Of a DNA stretch of 64,000 nucleotides, positions 25,818 through 34,886 are shown one piece after another; the stretch's first letter is position 1, and each line of letters begins with the position of its first letter. The notes beneath the pieces are model-generated. The model searched no databases. It saw only the letters and a list, made by a program, of their open reading frames with translations, and was not told the DNA's origin. The position numbers and the translations under genes were made by a program. Origin of the DNA: Lachnospiraceae bacterium (lineage in GTDB: Bacteria > Bacillota > Clostridia > Lachnospirales > Lachnospiraceae); contig JAFXCD010000005.1 of NCBI GenBank assembly GCA_017521605.1, forward strand, positions 1 through 64,000, in the 5' to 3' direction.

Positions 25818-27155
25818 ATGGATTTGTTTGAATACATGCGCTCCACTAATATGGAGAAGGAATCTCCTCTGGCGGCCAGAATGCGCCCCAGAACCCTGGA
25901 CGAGGTAGTAGGTCAGGAGCATATTATTGGTAAGGATAAATTGTTATATCGGGCTATTAAAGCAGATAAAATCAGCTCAGTTATTTTCTACGGACCACCC
26001 GGTACCGGTAAGACTACACTGGCTAAGGTGATTGCCAATACCACCAGTGCGGAATTTACCCAGATTAATGCAACCGTGGCAGGTAAAAAAGACATGGAAG
26101 AGGTCATTGCAAAAGCCAAGGATTTGCAGGGAATGTACGGAAAACGTACCATTTTGTTTATTGACGAGATTCATCGCTTTAATAAAGGGCAGCAGGACTA
26201 TTTATTACCCTTTGTAGAAGATGGAACTATTGTTTTAATTGGTGCCACTACGGAAAATCCCTATTTTGAGGTGAATGGAGCGTTGATTTCCCGATCCATC
26301 ATTTTTGAGTTGGAACCCATTCCCAGAGAAGCCATAAAGGAATTGTTGCGTAAAGCAGTATATGATACTGAGCGCGGAATGGGAAGCTATAATGCAGTGA
26401 TTGAGGATGAGGCTCTGGAATTTTTGGCAGATATATCAGGAGGAGATGCCAGACATGCTTTAAATGCCATTGAATTGGGTATTATGACTACCCAACGCTT
26501 GGAGGATGACAAGATTCATATTACATTAGATGTGGCACAGGAATGTATCCAAAAGCGTGCAGTACGTTATGACAAAAATGGTGATAACCATTATGATACT
26601 ATATCAGCCTTTATTAAGAGTATGCGGGGTTCTGATCCTGATGCGGCTGTATATTATCTGGCCAGAATGTTATATGCAGGGGAAAGTGTTACTTTTATAG
26701 CCAGACGTATTATGATTTGTGCCTCAGAGGATGTGGGGAATGCAGACCCTATGGCTATTGTGGTAGCGACGAATGCTTCCATGGCAGTGGAGCGAATCGG
26801 TATGCCGGAGGCTCAGATTATTCTATCTCAGGCGGCTGCCTATGTGGCCAGTGCACCCAAGAGTAATGCGGCATGTAATGCCATTTTTGATGCTAAGGCA
26901 GAAGTGGAAAGAACCGGGAACTTACCCATTCCCACCCATTTGCAGGATGCTCATTATAAAGGGGCTGCTAAGCTGGGACATGGGATTGGTTATAAATATG
27001 CCCATGATTATCCCAACCATTATGTGAAGCAGCAATATCTGCCTTATGAATTGACGGGTAGGGAGTTTTACAAGCCTACAGGAAATGGTTATGAGCAGAA
27101 GATACGGGAGCATATGAAGCGTATCAAGACAGAAGCAGAAGAAAATATTGAGTAA
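25818..27155 (+). CDS. rarA: Replication-associated recombination protein RarA (MgsA)
   Basis: A 445-residue AAA+ ATPase of the clamp-loader group, acting at stalled replication forks. Walker A is GPPGTGKT (59-66), Walker B ILFIDEIH (112-119), and sensor 1 GATTENPYFEVN. The C-terminal tetramerisation part includes GSDPDAAVYYLARML and DAHYKGA..LGHG. Full length. It lies 12 bp downstream of the EAL/HDOD gene. Its terminator overlaps the end of the convergent DUF4364 gene. Confidence 0.96.
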   Translation: MDLFEYMRSTNMEKESPLAARMRPRTLDEVVGQEHIIGKDKLLYRAIKADKISSVIFYGPPGTGKTTLAKVIANTTSAEFTQINATVAGKKDMEEVIAKAKDLQGMYGKRTILFIDEIHRFNKGQQDYLLPFVEDGTIVLIGATTENPYFEVNGALISRSIIFELEPIPREAIKELLRKAVYDTERGMGSYNAVIEDEALEFLADISGGDARHALNAIELGIMTTQRLEDDKIHITLDVAQECIQKRAVRYDKNGDNHYDTISAFIKSMRGSDPDAAVYYLARMLYAGESVTFIARRIMICASEDVGNADPMAIVVATNASMAVERIGMPEAQIILSQAAAYVASAPKSNAACNAIFDAKAEVERTGNLPIPTHLQDAHYKGAAKLGHGIGYKYAHDYPNHYVKQQYLPYELTGREFYKPTGNGYEQKIREHMKRIKTEAEENIE

Positions 27156-27164
27156 GAATAAATC

Positions 27165-27194
27165 AGAGCAGTTGTTCCTTAGAACAGCTGCTCT
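27165..27194. terminator. Hairpin between rarA and the convergent DUF4364 gene
   Basis: AGAGCAGTTGTTC (27165-27177) pairs with GAACAGCTGCTCT (27182-27194) with one G-U pair and a 4-nt loop. The right arm encodes the last residues of the DUF4364 protein. T-runs are short on both sides. Confidence 0.55.
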
Positions 27195-27694
27195 ATTAAA
27201 TATTGATAAATGTCTTGATTTTTGGTCATCCAGTTGTTACAGATGGATTCTGCCAGTTCCTTGCTTGGAACGGAAAGAGTTAAATCAATCAGATTAACGC
27301 CCCTTTCTTTGGCAATTAAATGTGCTTCGTATTCTCCACTGGTAGATTTGTAATAGTCGCTTACCACAGAAACCTCTTCCCGCAGAGAATATTCCTTTTC
27401 CTGAAAGTAGGCATGAATCTCTGACTTGATGGCCAGACTGATACGGTTTTCAAAGAAATGAAGGGTTTCCGTACCTTCTGAAGTGATGGTCAAGTGGGTG
27501 CGATTATTGGCAGAACGGGCTTCGATTAAGCCGGTATCTGTCAGTTCGCTGAAAACCTGTTGCAGAGTCAGAAAGTTTGTATATTCCTTTCCTAAAATGA
27601 AATCACTGATTTGGGCAGTGGTAAGGGGAAAGGTAACTCTGTCCAGCATATATAAAACAATTAATTTATAAAGTGTCAATGGATCCTGTAGCAT
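27179..27694 (-). CDS. DUF4364 family winged-helix protein
   Basis: A 171-residue protein matching DUF4364. It opens LTLYKLIVLYMLDRVTFPLT, followed by QISDFILGKEYTNF and the winged-helix-like LQQVFSELTDTGLIEARSANNRTHLTIT. The family is found almost only in Clostridia and is thought to be a DNA-binding regulator, without known targets. GGGAG precedes the ATG. It overlaps the end of the radical SAM gene by 29 bp and is last in a malic enzyme-radical SAM-DUF4364 transcript. Confidence 0.88.
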   Translation of the reverse strand: MLQDPLTLYKLIVLYMLDRVTFPLTTAQISDFILGKEYTNFLTLQQVFSELTDTGLIEARSANNRTHLTITSEGTETLHFFENRISLAIKSEIHAYFQEKEYSLREEVSVVSDYYKSTSGEYEAHLIAKERGVNLIDLTLSVPSKELAESICNNWMTKNQDIYQYLIEQLF

Positions 27695-28631
27695 GAAATA
27701 ATCTCCCTTGATAAGTGTTTGCCAGTTTCATTTGGCGGTGCAGGCTATTGAGAACATCCCGTTTGTTCAGACTAAAGCGGGGAGCCAGTAGGATGTCTTT
27801 GGGACCATCACCGGTTAGTCTATGAACAACAATGTCCGGTGAAAGGTATTCCAGACTTTTGATCAGGATGTCCAGATATTCTTCTTTTTCATAAGTTTTT
27901 ATTGTGCCAGATTTGAATTCGAACGCCAAATCCGTCCCTTCCAGTATATGCAAAAGCTGAAGCTTGATGCCAAATGGTTTGCAGGTATTCAGGTATTTTA
28001 TAGTATCATATATCATCTTTGGTGTTTCACCGGGAAGTCCCAATATTACATGCACAATATAGGGAATATTCCGGATGGCCAATCCCTTTACAGCTTCTTC
28101 AAAGCAGGAAAGAGGATAGCCTCTTCGAATATATTCCGCAGTTTGAGCATGTATGGTTTGCAGACCAAGTTCTATCCATATAAACTTGTGAGGAAATTGA
28201 GCTTGCAGATTTTGTAATAAATCCAAAACCTCTTCACCCAGACAGTCCGGTCGGGTAGCTATGGAAATACCACAGACATCCCTGTGAGAAAGTGCCTCGG
28301 AATAGATTTTTTGCAAATATTCTACAGGCGCATAAGTATTGGTATATGCCTGAAAATAAGCAATATAATGTTCACCAATATTCTTATCACCAAAGTAGGC
28401 TTTTCCGCGTTCCAGCTGCAAGTCAATGGTTTCACCGATGGCGGCAAAGTCACCACTTCCTCCTGCACTACAGAAAATACAGCCTCTGGTGTCCAGTGTG
28501 CCGTCACGATTGGGGCAGGTCATACCTGCATTCAGAGCAATTTTGTAGCATTTGTGTCCGTAGTGGTTCTTTAGGTAAGAATCCAAAGAATAATAGGGCT
28601 TACCATGCCAGTTTACATTTGTACCTGCCAT
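27666..28631 (-). CDS. TIGR01212 (YhcC-like) radical SAM protein
   Basis: A 321-residue radical SAM protein. The Cys region near the start (MTCPNRDGTLDTRGCIFCSAGGSG) is characteristic of TIGR01212, with an Elp3-like barrel after it (ISIATRPDCL, WIELGLQTIHAQT, VHVILGLPGET). The family is widespread; a role in RNA or protein modification is suspected but unproven. Its ATG overlaps the malic enzyme stop by 1 bp (TAATG), and its end overlaps DUF4364 by 29 bp, so the operon is tightly coupled. Confidence 0.92.
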   Translation of the reverse strand: MAGTNVNWHGKPYYSLDSYLKNHYGHKCYKIALNAGMTCPNRDGTLDTRGCIFCSAGGSGDFAAIGETIDLQLERGKAYFGDKNIGEHYIAYFQAYTNTYAPVEYLQKIYSEALSHRDVCGISIATRPDCLGEEVLDLLQNLQAQFPHKFIWIELGLQTIHAQTAEYIRRGYPLSCFEEAVKGLAIRNIPYIVHVILGLPGETPKMIYDTIKYLNTCKPFGIKLQLLHILEGTDLAFEFKSGTIKTYEKEEYLDILIKSLEYLSPDIVVHRLTGDGPKDILLAPRFSLNKRDVLNSLHRQMKLANTYQGRLFHATGSIDTL

Positions 28632-29782
28632 TATTTAATATGCGCCTTTACCGCATTGGCAACCACCTCTGCCACGCAGGGGTCAAAGGCTTCCGGCATA
28701 ATATTATCCTCAGAAAGCTTGTCTTCCGGTACCAGTCCTGCAATAGCTATGGCTGCTGCCAGCTTCATTTCTTCAGTGATCTGAGTGGCACGGCCTTCTA
28801 GAGCACCCTTGAAAATACCGGGGAAGGCGACTACATTATTCACCTGATTAGGGAAATCACTTCTACCGGTTCCTACCACTCTGGCACCTGCTGCCTTTGC
28901 CACGTCAGGCATGATTTCCGGTACAGGATTAGCCATGGCAAAGAGGATAGAATCCTTATTCATGGATGCTACCATTTCAGCAGTAACAATATTGGGAGCA
29001 GAAACACCTACGAAAATATCCGCACCCTTCATGGCATCAGCAAGAGTACCGGTTTTATTCTGAAGATTGGTGACTTCGGTCATCTTTTTCTGCATCCAGT
29101 TTAATCCTTCCGTATCCTTGGAAACGATACCTACCTTGTCACACATAACAATATTAGGGAAGCCATAGGTGAGTAACAGCTTGGTAATGGCAACACCGGC
29201 ACTTCCGGCACCATTTACTACTACCTTACAGTTTTCTTTCTTCTTGCCAACCACCTTTAAACCATTGATGATACCGGCCAAAACTACAATAGCTGTTCCA
29301 TGCTGGTCATCGTGAAATACAGGAATGTCTAGTGTGGCTTTCAAACGTTCCTCGATTTCAAAGCAACGGGGAGCAGAGATGTCCTCCAGATTAATACCAC
29401 CAAAGCCGGGAGCCAGCCAGGTCACTGCCTTGATGATTTCCTCTGTATCCTGAGTATCCAGACAAATAGGTACGGCATTAACACCACCGAATTCCTTAAA
29501 AAGTACTGCTTTGCCTTCCATAACAGGCATGGCGGCATGAGGTCCGATATTACCAAGACCTAAGACAGCACTTCCGTCGGAAACTACAGCTACAGTATTG
29601 GCTTTCATGGTATATTTGTACGCTGCTTCCTTATCCTTTGCGATGACCTTGCAGGGTTCAGCCACACCGGGAGTATAAGCCAGGGAAAGTGCTTCTCTGG
29701 ATTTTACCGGGGATTTGGAGACAGTTTCTATTTTTCCATTCCATTCTTCGTGTAATAATAATGCTTTTTCGTTTGTTGTCAT
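28631..29782 (-). CDS. NAD(P)-dependent malic enzyme
   Basis: A 383-residue short-form malic enzyme, converting malate to pyruvate and CO2. Visible motifs: YTPGVAEPC, then the catalytic Lys region YKYTMKANTVAVVSDGSAVL, metal ligands around FGGINLEDISAPRCFEIE and PVFHDDQHGTA, and the nucleotide fold VVNGAGSAG. I cannot decide between NAD and NADP use. GAGGA lies ahead of the ATG. It is divergent from rho and leads the operon with the radical SAM and DUF4364 genes. Confidence 0.95.
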   Translation of the reverse strand: MTTNEKALLLHEEWNGKIETVSKSPVKSREALSLAYTPGVAEPCKVIAKDKEAAYKYTMKANTVAVVSDGSAVLGLGNIGPHAAMPVMEGKAVLFKEFGGVNAVPICLDTQDTEEIIKAVTWLAPGFGGINLEDISAPRCFEIEERLKATLDIPVFHDDQHGTAIVVLAGIINGLKVVGKKKENCKVVVNGAGSAGVAITKLLLTYGFPNIVMCDKVGIVSKDTEGLNWMQKKMTEVTNLQNKTGTLADAMKGADIFVGVSAPNIVTAEMVASMNKDSILFAMANPVPEIMPDVAKAAGARVVGTGRSDFPNQVNNVVAFPGIFKGALEGRATQITEEMKLAAAIAIAGLVPEDKLSEDNIMPEAFDPCVAEVVANAVKAHIK

Positions 29783-29880
29783 AGGGATTCCTCTTTTCTA
29801 TGATTAATATAAAGACGATACTATTTTAATGCCAAAAGTGGTCTTTTTCAAGGAAATTATAAGAAAATCAAAAATTTTAC

Positions 29881-29909
29881 TTTCTATTTTGCTAAGAATG
29901 TTATATAAT
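29881..29909 (+). promoter_or_regulatory. Probable rho promoter
   Basis: TATAAT at 29904-29909, with a weak TTTCTA at 29881-29886 (17-bp spacer). The leader to the rho ATG is ~75 nt and AT-rich; a leader is expected if Rho controls itself. Confidence 0.45.
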
Positions 29910-29990
29910 GCTTCATGTACATATCAAATGCAATTCGAAAAAATACCCAATAAATTAACAAATATATATAGTTTTATTTTAGGAGGAACC

Positions 29991-31412
29991 ATGAGGGAAA
30001 AGTATGAATCCTTAGCGCTTGCACAATTGCGTGAGTTAGCAAAAGTACGTGGCATTAAAGGTGCTGCAACCATGAAAAAAGCAGAAGTAGTAGAAGCGAT
30101 GCTTGCTGAAGATGAAAAGGACAAGTCCGTTGCCAAAGAGACCGTTGAGACAAAAGAGACTGCAAAGGGTAGTGCAGAAGTAAAAGAAGTTATCAGGAAT
30201 ACAGAGGATATGAAGGAAGAAGGAACTCCTAAGAATTACAGAGCAGACAATGCATATGATTCTACCATGTATCCTATAGAGCTGGATAGCGGCATTCCGG
30301 CAGAAGGTATTCTGGAGGTAATGCCCGACGGCTATGGATTTATTCGTTGTGCCAATTATCTGCCCGGTGAAAACGATGTCTATGTGGCCCCCAGCCAGAT
30401 TCGTCGTTTTGGTTTGAAGACCGGTGATATTTTGTGCGGAAATAAGCGTATTAAAACCCAGCAGGAGAAATTCCAGGCATTGCTTTTTGTTAAGTCCATT
30501 AATGGTTATACTCCGGAGGAATCTGCAAAGAGACCGGCATTTGAAGATATGACTCCTATTTTCCCGGATGACCGTATCCGTATGGAAACTCCCGGTTGTA
30601 GTGTGGCTATGCGTGTTATGGATTTAATCAGCCCTGTAGGTAAGGGACAGCGTGGTATGATTGTTTCTCCTCCTAAAGCCGGTAAGACCACATTATTAAA
30701 AGAAGTGGCTAAGTCCGTATTACGTACCAATCCTCAGATGCATATGCTGATTTTGTTGATTGATGAGCGTCCCGAAGAAGTTACGGATATTAAAGAGGCA
30801 ATTGTAGGTGATAATGTGGAAGTAATTTATTCTACCTTTGATGAGCTTCCCGAACATCATAAGAGAGTTTCCGAGATGGTAATCGAGCGTGCAAAGCGTC
30901 TGGTAGAACATAAGAAGGATGTAGTAATTCTGTTAGACAGTATTACACGTCTGACCAGAGCTTACAATCAGGTAGTACCTCCCAGTGGACGTACTCTTTC
31001 CGGTGGTTTGGATCCGGCAGCACTTCATATGCCTAAGAGATTTTTTGGTGCCGCACGTAATATGCGTGAGGGCGGTAGCTTGACCATTCTGGCAACCGCT
31101 TTGGTAGAAACCGGAAGTAAAATGGATGATGTAGTATATGAAGAATTCAAGGGTACCGGTAACATGGAAATGGTACTGGACAGAAAGCTTTCGGAAAAGC
31201 GTATTTTCCCGGCTATAGATATTCAGAAATCCAGCACCAGAAATGAACATTTATTGTTAAGTGCAGAGGAGCTTGAGGCAGTCAATATCATGCGAAGAGC
31301 TTTAAATGGCCTGAAGTCAGATGAGGCTACTGACCGTATTTTGGATATGTTTGCTCGCACCAGAACCAACAAAGATTTTGTGGCAATGGTAAAAAAGAAT
31401 AAATTTATTTAA
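29991..31412 (+). CDS. rho: Transcription termination factor Rho
   Basis: A 473-residue hexameric RNA translocase. It has a Rho_N domain (residues 1-40, [15 protein letters not shown]), then a Lys/Glu-rich low-complexity insert (40-82), the RNA-binding cold-shock fold ([15 protein letters not shown], 105-119), Walker A PPKAGKTT (227-234), Walker [11 protein letters not shown] (311-320) and the C-terminal [20 protein letters not shown] region. I start at ATG 29991, immediately after TTTTAGGAGGAACC; an in-frame start 162 bp upstream would cross the promoter and lacks a ribosome site. rpmE follows from its own promoter. Confidence 0.97.
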   Translation: MREKYESLALAQLRELAKVRGIKGAATMKKAEVVEAMLAEDEKDKSVAKETVETKETAKGSAEVKEVIRNTEDMKEEGTPKNYRADNAYDSTMYPIELDSGIPAEGILEVMPDGYGFIRCANYLPGENDVYVAPSQIRRFGLKTGDILCGNKRIKTQQEKFQALLFVKSINGYTPEESAKRPAFEDMTPIFPDDRIRMETPGCSVAMRVMDLISPVGKGQRGMIVSPPKAGKTTLLKEVAKSVLRTNPQMHMLILLIDERPEEVTDIKEAIVGDNVEVIYSTFDELPEHHKRVSEMVIERAKRLVEHKKDVVILLDSITRLTRAYNQVVPPSGRTLSGGLDPAALHMPKRFFGAARNMREGGSLTILATALVETGSKMDDVVYEEFKGTGNMEMVLDRKLSEKRIFPAIDIQKSSTRNEHLLLSAEELEAVNIMRRALNGLKSDEATDRILDMFARTRTNKDFVAMVKKNKFI

Positions 31413-31419
31413 AAAACTA

Positions 31420-31448
31420 TTGCATTGGAAAAAAATTTATGTTACAAT
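31420..31448 (+). promoter_or_regulatory. Promoter of rpmE
   Basis: TTGCAT (31420-31425), 17-bp spacer, TACAAT (31443-31448), with extended TGT at 31440-31442. It is 7 bp after the rho stop. Confidence 0.8.
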
Positions 31449-31453
31449 AGCAA

Positions 31454-31482
31454 CGCTGTTTGTGGTTGCATAAGCAGTGTGG
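31454..31482 (+). promoter_or_regulatory. Stem-loop in the rpmE leader (possible L31 autoregulatory leader)
   Basis: CGCTGTTT and AAGCAGTG can pair (two G-U pairs) across a 10-nt loop near the predicted transcript start. L31 leaders that bind the ribosomal protein are known in Firmicutes. I cannot match the consensus by eye. Confidence 0.35.
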
Positions 31483-31530
31483 ATGAGAACAAAATTTACA
31501 TGTAGTTAAGAATATAGAGAGGTGAAAATC

Positions 31531-31734
31531 ATGAGAGAAGGAATCCATCCTAATTACTATCAGGCAACTGTAACCTGTAACTGTGGAAACACTTTCGTAA
31601 CTGGCTCAACCAAGCCTGAAATTCACGTAGAAGTTTGCTCTAAGTGCCATTCATTCTACACCGGTCAGCAGAAGGCTGCAAGAATTGACGGACGTATTGA
31701 GAAGTTCAACAAGAAGTACGGTATCAAAAACTAA
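31531..31734 (+). CDS. rpmE: 50S ribosomal protein L31, zinc-binding form
   Basis: A 67-residue protein with zinc ligands C16 and C18 (TCNCGN) and C36 and C39 ([13 protein letters not shown]). This is the Zn form, not the Cys-less YtiA-type paralogue. The start is ATG 31531, with GAGAGGTG upstream; an earlier in-frame ATG at 31522 overlaps that site. It has its own promoter and terminator after rho, a gene order common in Firmicutes. Confidence 0.96.
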   Translation: MREGIHPNYYQATVTCNCGNTFVTGSTKPEIHVEVCSKCHSFYTGQQKAARIDGRIEKFNKKYGIKN

Positions 31735-31745
31735 TAAAAAGTGCG

Positions 31746-31783
31746 AAAGGGTTGAGGTATTTGGTTATCTCAACCTTTTATTC
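31746..31783 (+). terminator. Terminator of rpmE
   Basis: AAAGGGTTGAGGTAT (31746-31760) pairs with ATCTCAACCTTT (31767-31778), with a bulge and G-U pairs, followed by TATTCTCTT. Confidence 0.65.
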
Positions 31784-31865
31784 TCTTGTAGGGTGTTATT
31801 TTAGGATTAAAGTTTTCTGATTGAGAAGTAACCCGGGTTAGCCTGTGTTATGTATGGTGATTAAT

Positions 31866-32843
31866 ATGGCGAGAAGAAGAAAAGTTTGTTATTCCGGAGT
31901 GGGCGGTCAGGCTGTTCTGGAAGGGGTTATGATGAAAAATAAGGATCGATATGCTGTGGCTGTGCGTAAGCCGAATGGCGAAATCGATGTGGAAATATCC
32001 AATTATCAGGGGATTTTGGAGGATAGCAAAGTAAAGAAAATTCCTTTTATTCGTGGTGTTTTTAATTTCGTGGATTCTCTGATTTTAGGAATGAAGGCCT
32101 TGAATCATTCAGCAGACTTCTATGAGGAAGAGGAGGAAGAAACTAAGTTTGATAAGGCACTGAATAAAATTACCAAGGGTAGAGGAGAAGAGGTTATGAG
32201 TACCTTTGTAACGCTTCTTTCCATTGTATTGGCAGTTGGTATTTTTATTGTTTTGCCCTATTTTATATCTGCTAAGTTACAGGAGCATTTCAATATAATG
32301 AATGATTCCCTGATAGCGATTATAGAGGGTGTGCTGCGTATTACGATTTTCCTGTTGTATGTGGTGGGAATCAGTGCCATGAAGGATATCCGCAGAGTGT
32401 ATATGTATCATGGAGCAGAGCACAAGTGCATTAATTGTATTGAACATGGGTATGAATTGACTCTGAGAAATGCCAAGAGGAGCTCTCGTCTGCATAAAAG
32501 ATGTGGTACCAGCTTTTTGTTCTTTGTAATGTTTGTAAGTATTATTTTGTTTTTCTTTATCCGTGTGGATAATACATTATTAAAGGTGTTACTACGTATT
32601 GCATTGATGCCGGTGGTGGCTGGTATTTCCTTTGAGATTATCCGTTTGGCAGGCAGAAGTGACAATATATTTGTGCAGATTTTATCAGCTCCGGGCATGT
32701 TGATTCAGCGCATGACCACCAAGGAGCCGGATGAGAAAATGCTTGAAGTGGCTATTGCTTCTGTGGAAGCTGTGTTTGACTGGAAGCAGTATTTGAAGGA
32801 CAATTTTGACAAAGACGTAGATGCTGATACTGACGAGGAATGA
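31866..32843 (+). CDS. DUF1385 family membrane protein
   Basis: A ~325-residue protein. The N-terminal part has the family signature YSGVGGQAVLEGVMM, and the middle carries about four membrane helices with the conserved YMYHGAEHKCINCIEHG and SRLHKRCGTSFLFFVM. The function is unknown; the His/Cys-rich motifs suggest metal binding. Starts at GTG 31845, ATG 31854 and ATG 31866 are all possible. I prefer 31866 because GGTGAT lies just upstream and MARRRKVCYSG resembles relatives. It overlaps prmC by 4 bp, a conserved arrangement. Confidence 0.9.
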   Translation: MARRRKVCYSGVGGQAVLEGVMMKNKDRYAVAVRKPNGEIDVEISNYQGILEDSKVKKIPFIRGVFNFVDSLILGMKALNHSADFYEEEEEETKFDKALNKITKGRGEEVMSTFVTLLSIVLAVGIFIVLPYFISAKLQEHFNIMNDSLIAIIEGVLRITIFLLYVVGISAMKDIRRVYMYHGAEHKCINCIEHGYELTLRNAKRSSRLHKRCGTSFLFFVMFVSIILFFFIRVDNTLLKVLLRIALMPVVAGISFEIIRLAGRSDNIFVQILSAPGMLIQRMTTKEPDEKMLEVAIASVEAVFDWKQYLKDNFDKDVDADTDEE

Positions 32844-33682
32844 ACATGAAGTATCTGGAGTGTTATAAGGAAGGCTATAGGAAGCTGGCAACTGCCGGTG
32901 TTCCGGAAGCGGAGTTGGATGCCAGATTGTTGTTGGAATATATCTGTGGCACCAATCGTAATGATTTGTTGGTTCATGGAGACCGGGAAGTGGCAGAGCA
33001 GCATTTGACTGCGTATGAAGCCGCCATAGCTAAGAGGATGGAGAGGATTCCTTTACAGCATATTACCGGGGAACAGGACTTTATGGGACTGACCTTTCGG
33101 GTGAACGAACATGTATTGATTCCACGCCAGGATACAGAGATACTGGTGGAAGAAATCTTGAAGGACATGCAGGATTACTGTCGGATATTGGATATGTGTA
33201 CCGGTTCCGGTTGTATACTTATCAGCCTGTTACACTATAATAATTGGTGTGAGGGTGTAGGTGTGGATATTTCTCCTTTAGCATTACAAAAAGCTAAGGA
33301 GAATGGTAAGAACCTGTTGCCCGAAGAGAAGAGACCTGTTTGGCTGGAAAGTAATCTCTTTGAAAAGGTGGAAGGGAAGTTTGATGTTATTGTATCTAAT
33401 CCCCCCTATATAAGGTCCGAGGTAATCGGTACATTGATGCCGGAGGTAAAGGACCATGAGCCTATGAATGCATTGGATGGTACAGAGGATGGTCTGTATT
33501 TTTACCGGGAGATTGTGCGTCTGGCACCGGAGTTTTTGAAAAAAGAAGGTAAGTTATACTTTGAAATCGGACATGACCAGGGGGCGGATGTAAGTGAGCT
33601 ACTGGAGCATGCCGGATTTAGAGAGATACATGTAGTAAAGGATTATGCAGGACTGGATAGAGTGGTGTACGCCACTTTGTAG
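32840..33682 (+). CDS. prmC: Peptide chain release factor N5-glutamine methyltransferase
   Basis: A 280-residue SAM-dependent enzyme that methylates the Gln of the GGQ motif in release factors. The SAM site is DMCTGSGC (118-125) and the catalytic NPPY motif lies at 187-190. The N-terminal helical domain recognises the release factor. It overlaps the DUF1385 gene by 4 bp (ATGA). Its substrate RF1 (prfA) is 30 bp downstream, so enzyme and substrate are co-expressed. Confidence 0.96.
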   Translation: MNMKYLECYKEGYRKLATAGVPEAELDARLLLEYICGTNRNDLLVHGDREVAEQHLTAYEAAIAKRMERIPLQHITGEQDFMGLTFRVNEHVLIPRQDTEILVEEILKDMQDYCRILDMCTGSGCILISLLHYNNWCEGVGVDISPLALQKAKENGKNLLPEEKRPVWLESNLFEKVEGKFDVIVSNPPYIRSEVIGTLMPEVKDHEPMNALDGTEDGLYFYREIVRLAPEFLKKEGKLYFEIGHDQGADVSELLEHAGFREIHVVKDYAGLDRVVYATL

Positions 33683-33712
33683 TATAAATAAATGTAAAGA
33701 AAGAGGCAGACT

Positions 33713-34789
33713 ATGTTTGATAAGTTAGAGGATATATTAATCCGTTTTGAAGAGATTATGGGTGAATTAAACGAGCCTACCGTGACTAATAATCAGGAGC
33801 GTTTCCGTAAGCTCATGAAGGAGCAGAGCGATTTGACACCCATCGTAGAAGCATATAAGGAATATAAAAAGAGTAAGCAGGATATCGAGGATTCTCTGAT
33901 GATGTTAGAAGAGGAGTCCGATGAAGATATGCGTGAAATGCTGAAGGAAGAATTAAGTGACAGTAAGAAGCGTGTGGAAGAGCTGGAGCAGGAGTTGAAG
34001 ATTTTGTTACTGCCCAAGGATCCTAATGATGATAAGAATGTTATTGTGGAAATCCGTGCAGGTGCAGGTGGAGACGAGGCAGCACTTTTTGCGGCAGAAG
34101 TATATCGTATGTATGTACATTATGCAGAAGGTCACCGTTGGAAGGTAGAGACCATGAATGTGGATGATATCGGTATCGGCGGTATGAAGGAAGTACAGTT
34201 TATGATTTCCGGACAGGGTGCCTACTCCAAGATGAAGTATGAAAGTGGTGTACATCGTGTACAGCGTGTGCCGGAAACGGAAAGCGGCGGACGTATTCAC
34301 ACCTCTACCATCTCCGTGGCAGTAATGCCGGAAGTTGACGAGGATATAGATATTGTTATCGATGATAAGGACATCCGTATCGACGTAATGCGTGCCTCCG
34401 GTAATGGTGGACAGTGTGTCAATACCACCGATTCTGCAGTACGTCTGACCCACTACCCTACCGGTATCGTGGTATATAGCCAGACAGAGAAATCACAGCT
34501 ACAGAATAAGGCAAAGGCATTTGCTTTATTGAAGGCAAAGCTGTATGATATTGAACAGCAACAGCGTCATGATGCGGAAGCAGAGCTACGTCGTAGCCAG
34601 ATTGGTACCGGCGACCGTTCCGAGAAGATTCGTACCTACAACTTCCCTCAGGGACGTGTAACTGACCACAGAATCAATCTCACATTATATAAGCTGGATA
34701 AAATTATGAACGGTGATATCCAGGACATTATTGATGCTTGTATCGCAGCCGACCAGGCAGCGAAGCTGGCAAAGATGAACGAGAACTAA
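33713..34789 (+). CDS. prfA: Peptide chain release factor 1
   Basis: A 358-residue RF1, which ends translation at UAA and UAG. The codon-reading tripeptide is P-E-T (187-189, RVPETES), a P-x-T form; the catalytic GGQ is at 232-234 in GNGGQCVN, with Cys where many bacteria have His. The long N-terminal coiled coil (20-100) is normal for RF1. It follows prmC in one transcript, ended by the terminator at 34847. Confidence 0.97.
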   Translation: MFDKLEDILIRFEEIMGELNEPTVTNNQERFRKLMKEQSDLTPIVEAYKEYKKSKQDIEDSLMMLEEESDEDMREMLKEELSDSKKRVEELEQELKILLLPKDPNDDKNVIVEIRAGAGGDEAALFAAEVYRMYVHYAEGHRWKVETMNVDDIGIGGMKEVQFMISGQGAYSKMKYESGVHRVQRVPETESGGRIHTSTISVAVMPEVDEDIDIVIDDKDIRIDVMRASGNGGQCVNTTDSAVRLTHYPTGIVVYSQTEKSQLQNKAKAFALLKAKLYDIEQQQRHDAEAELRRSQIGTGDRSEKIRTYNFPQGRVTDHRINLTLYKLDKIMNGDIQDIIDACIAADQAAKLAKMNEN

Positions 34790-34846
34790 TTATCTAAGGT
34801 CATACGGACTTAGGTAGAATATTAATAATAAACTATATAGTAGGAG

Positions 34847-34886
34847 TGTCCTATATCGATCTTAGCGATTGATATAGGACATTTTT
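34847..34886 (+). terminator. Terminator of the prmC-prfA operon
   Basis: TGTCCTATATC (34847-34857) pairs with GATATAGGACA (34871-34881), 13-nt loop, then TTTTT. The stem core TGTCCTATA recurs in the terminator at 48348. Confidence 0.8.

Noticed and set aside
29829-29990. N-terminal extension of Rho
   Set aside because: It spans the promoter, has no ribosome site, and Rho proteins start at the Rho_N domain, matching ATG 29991.
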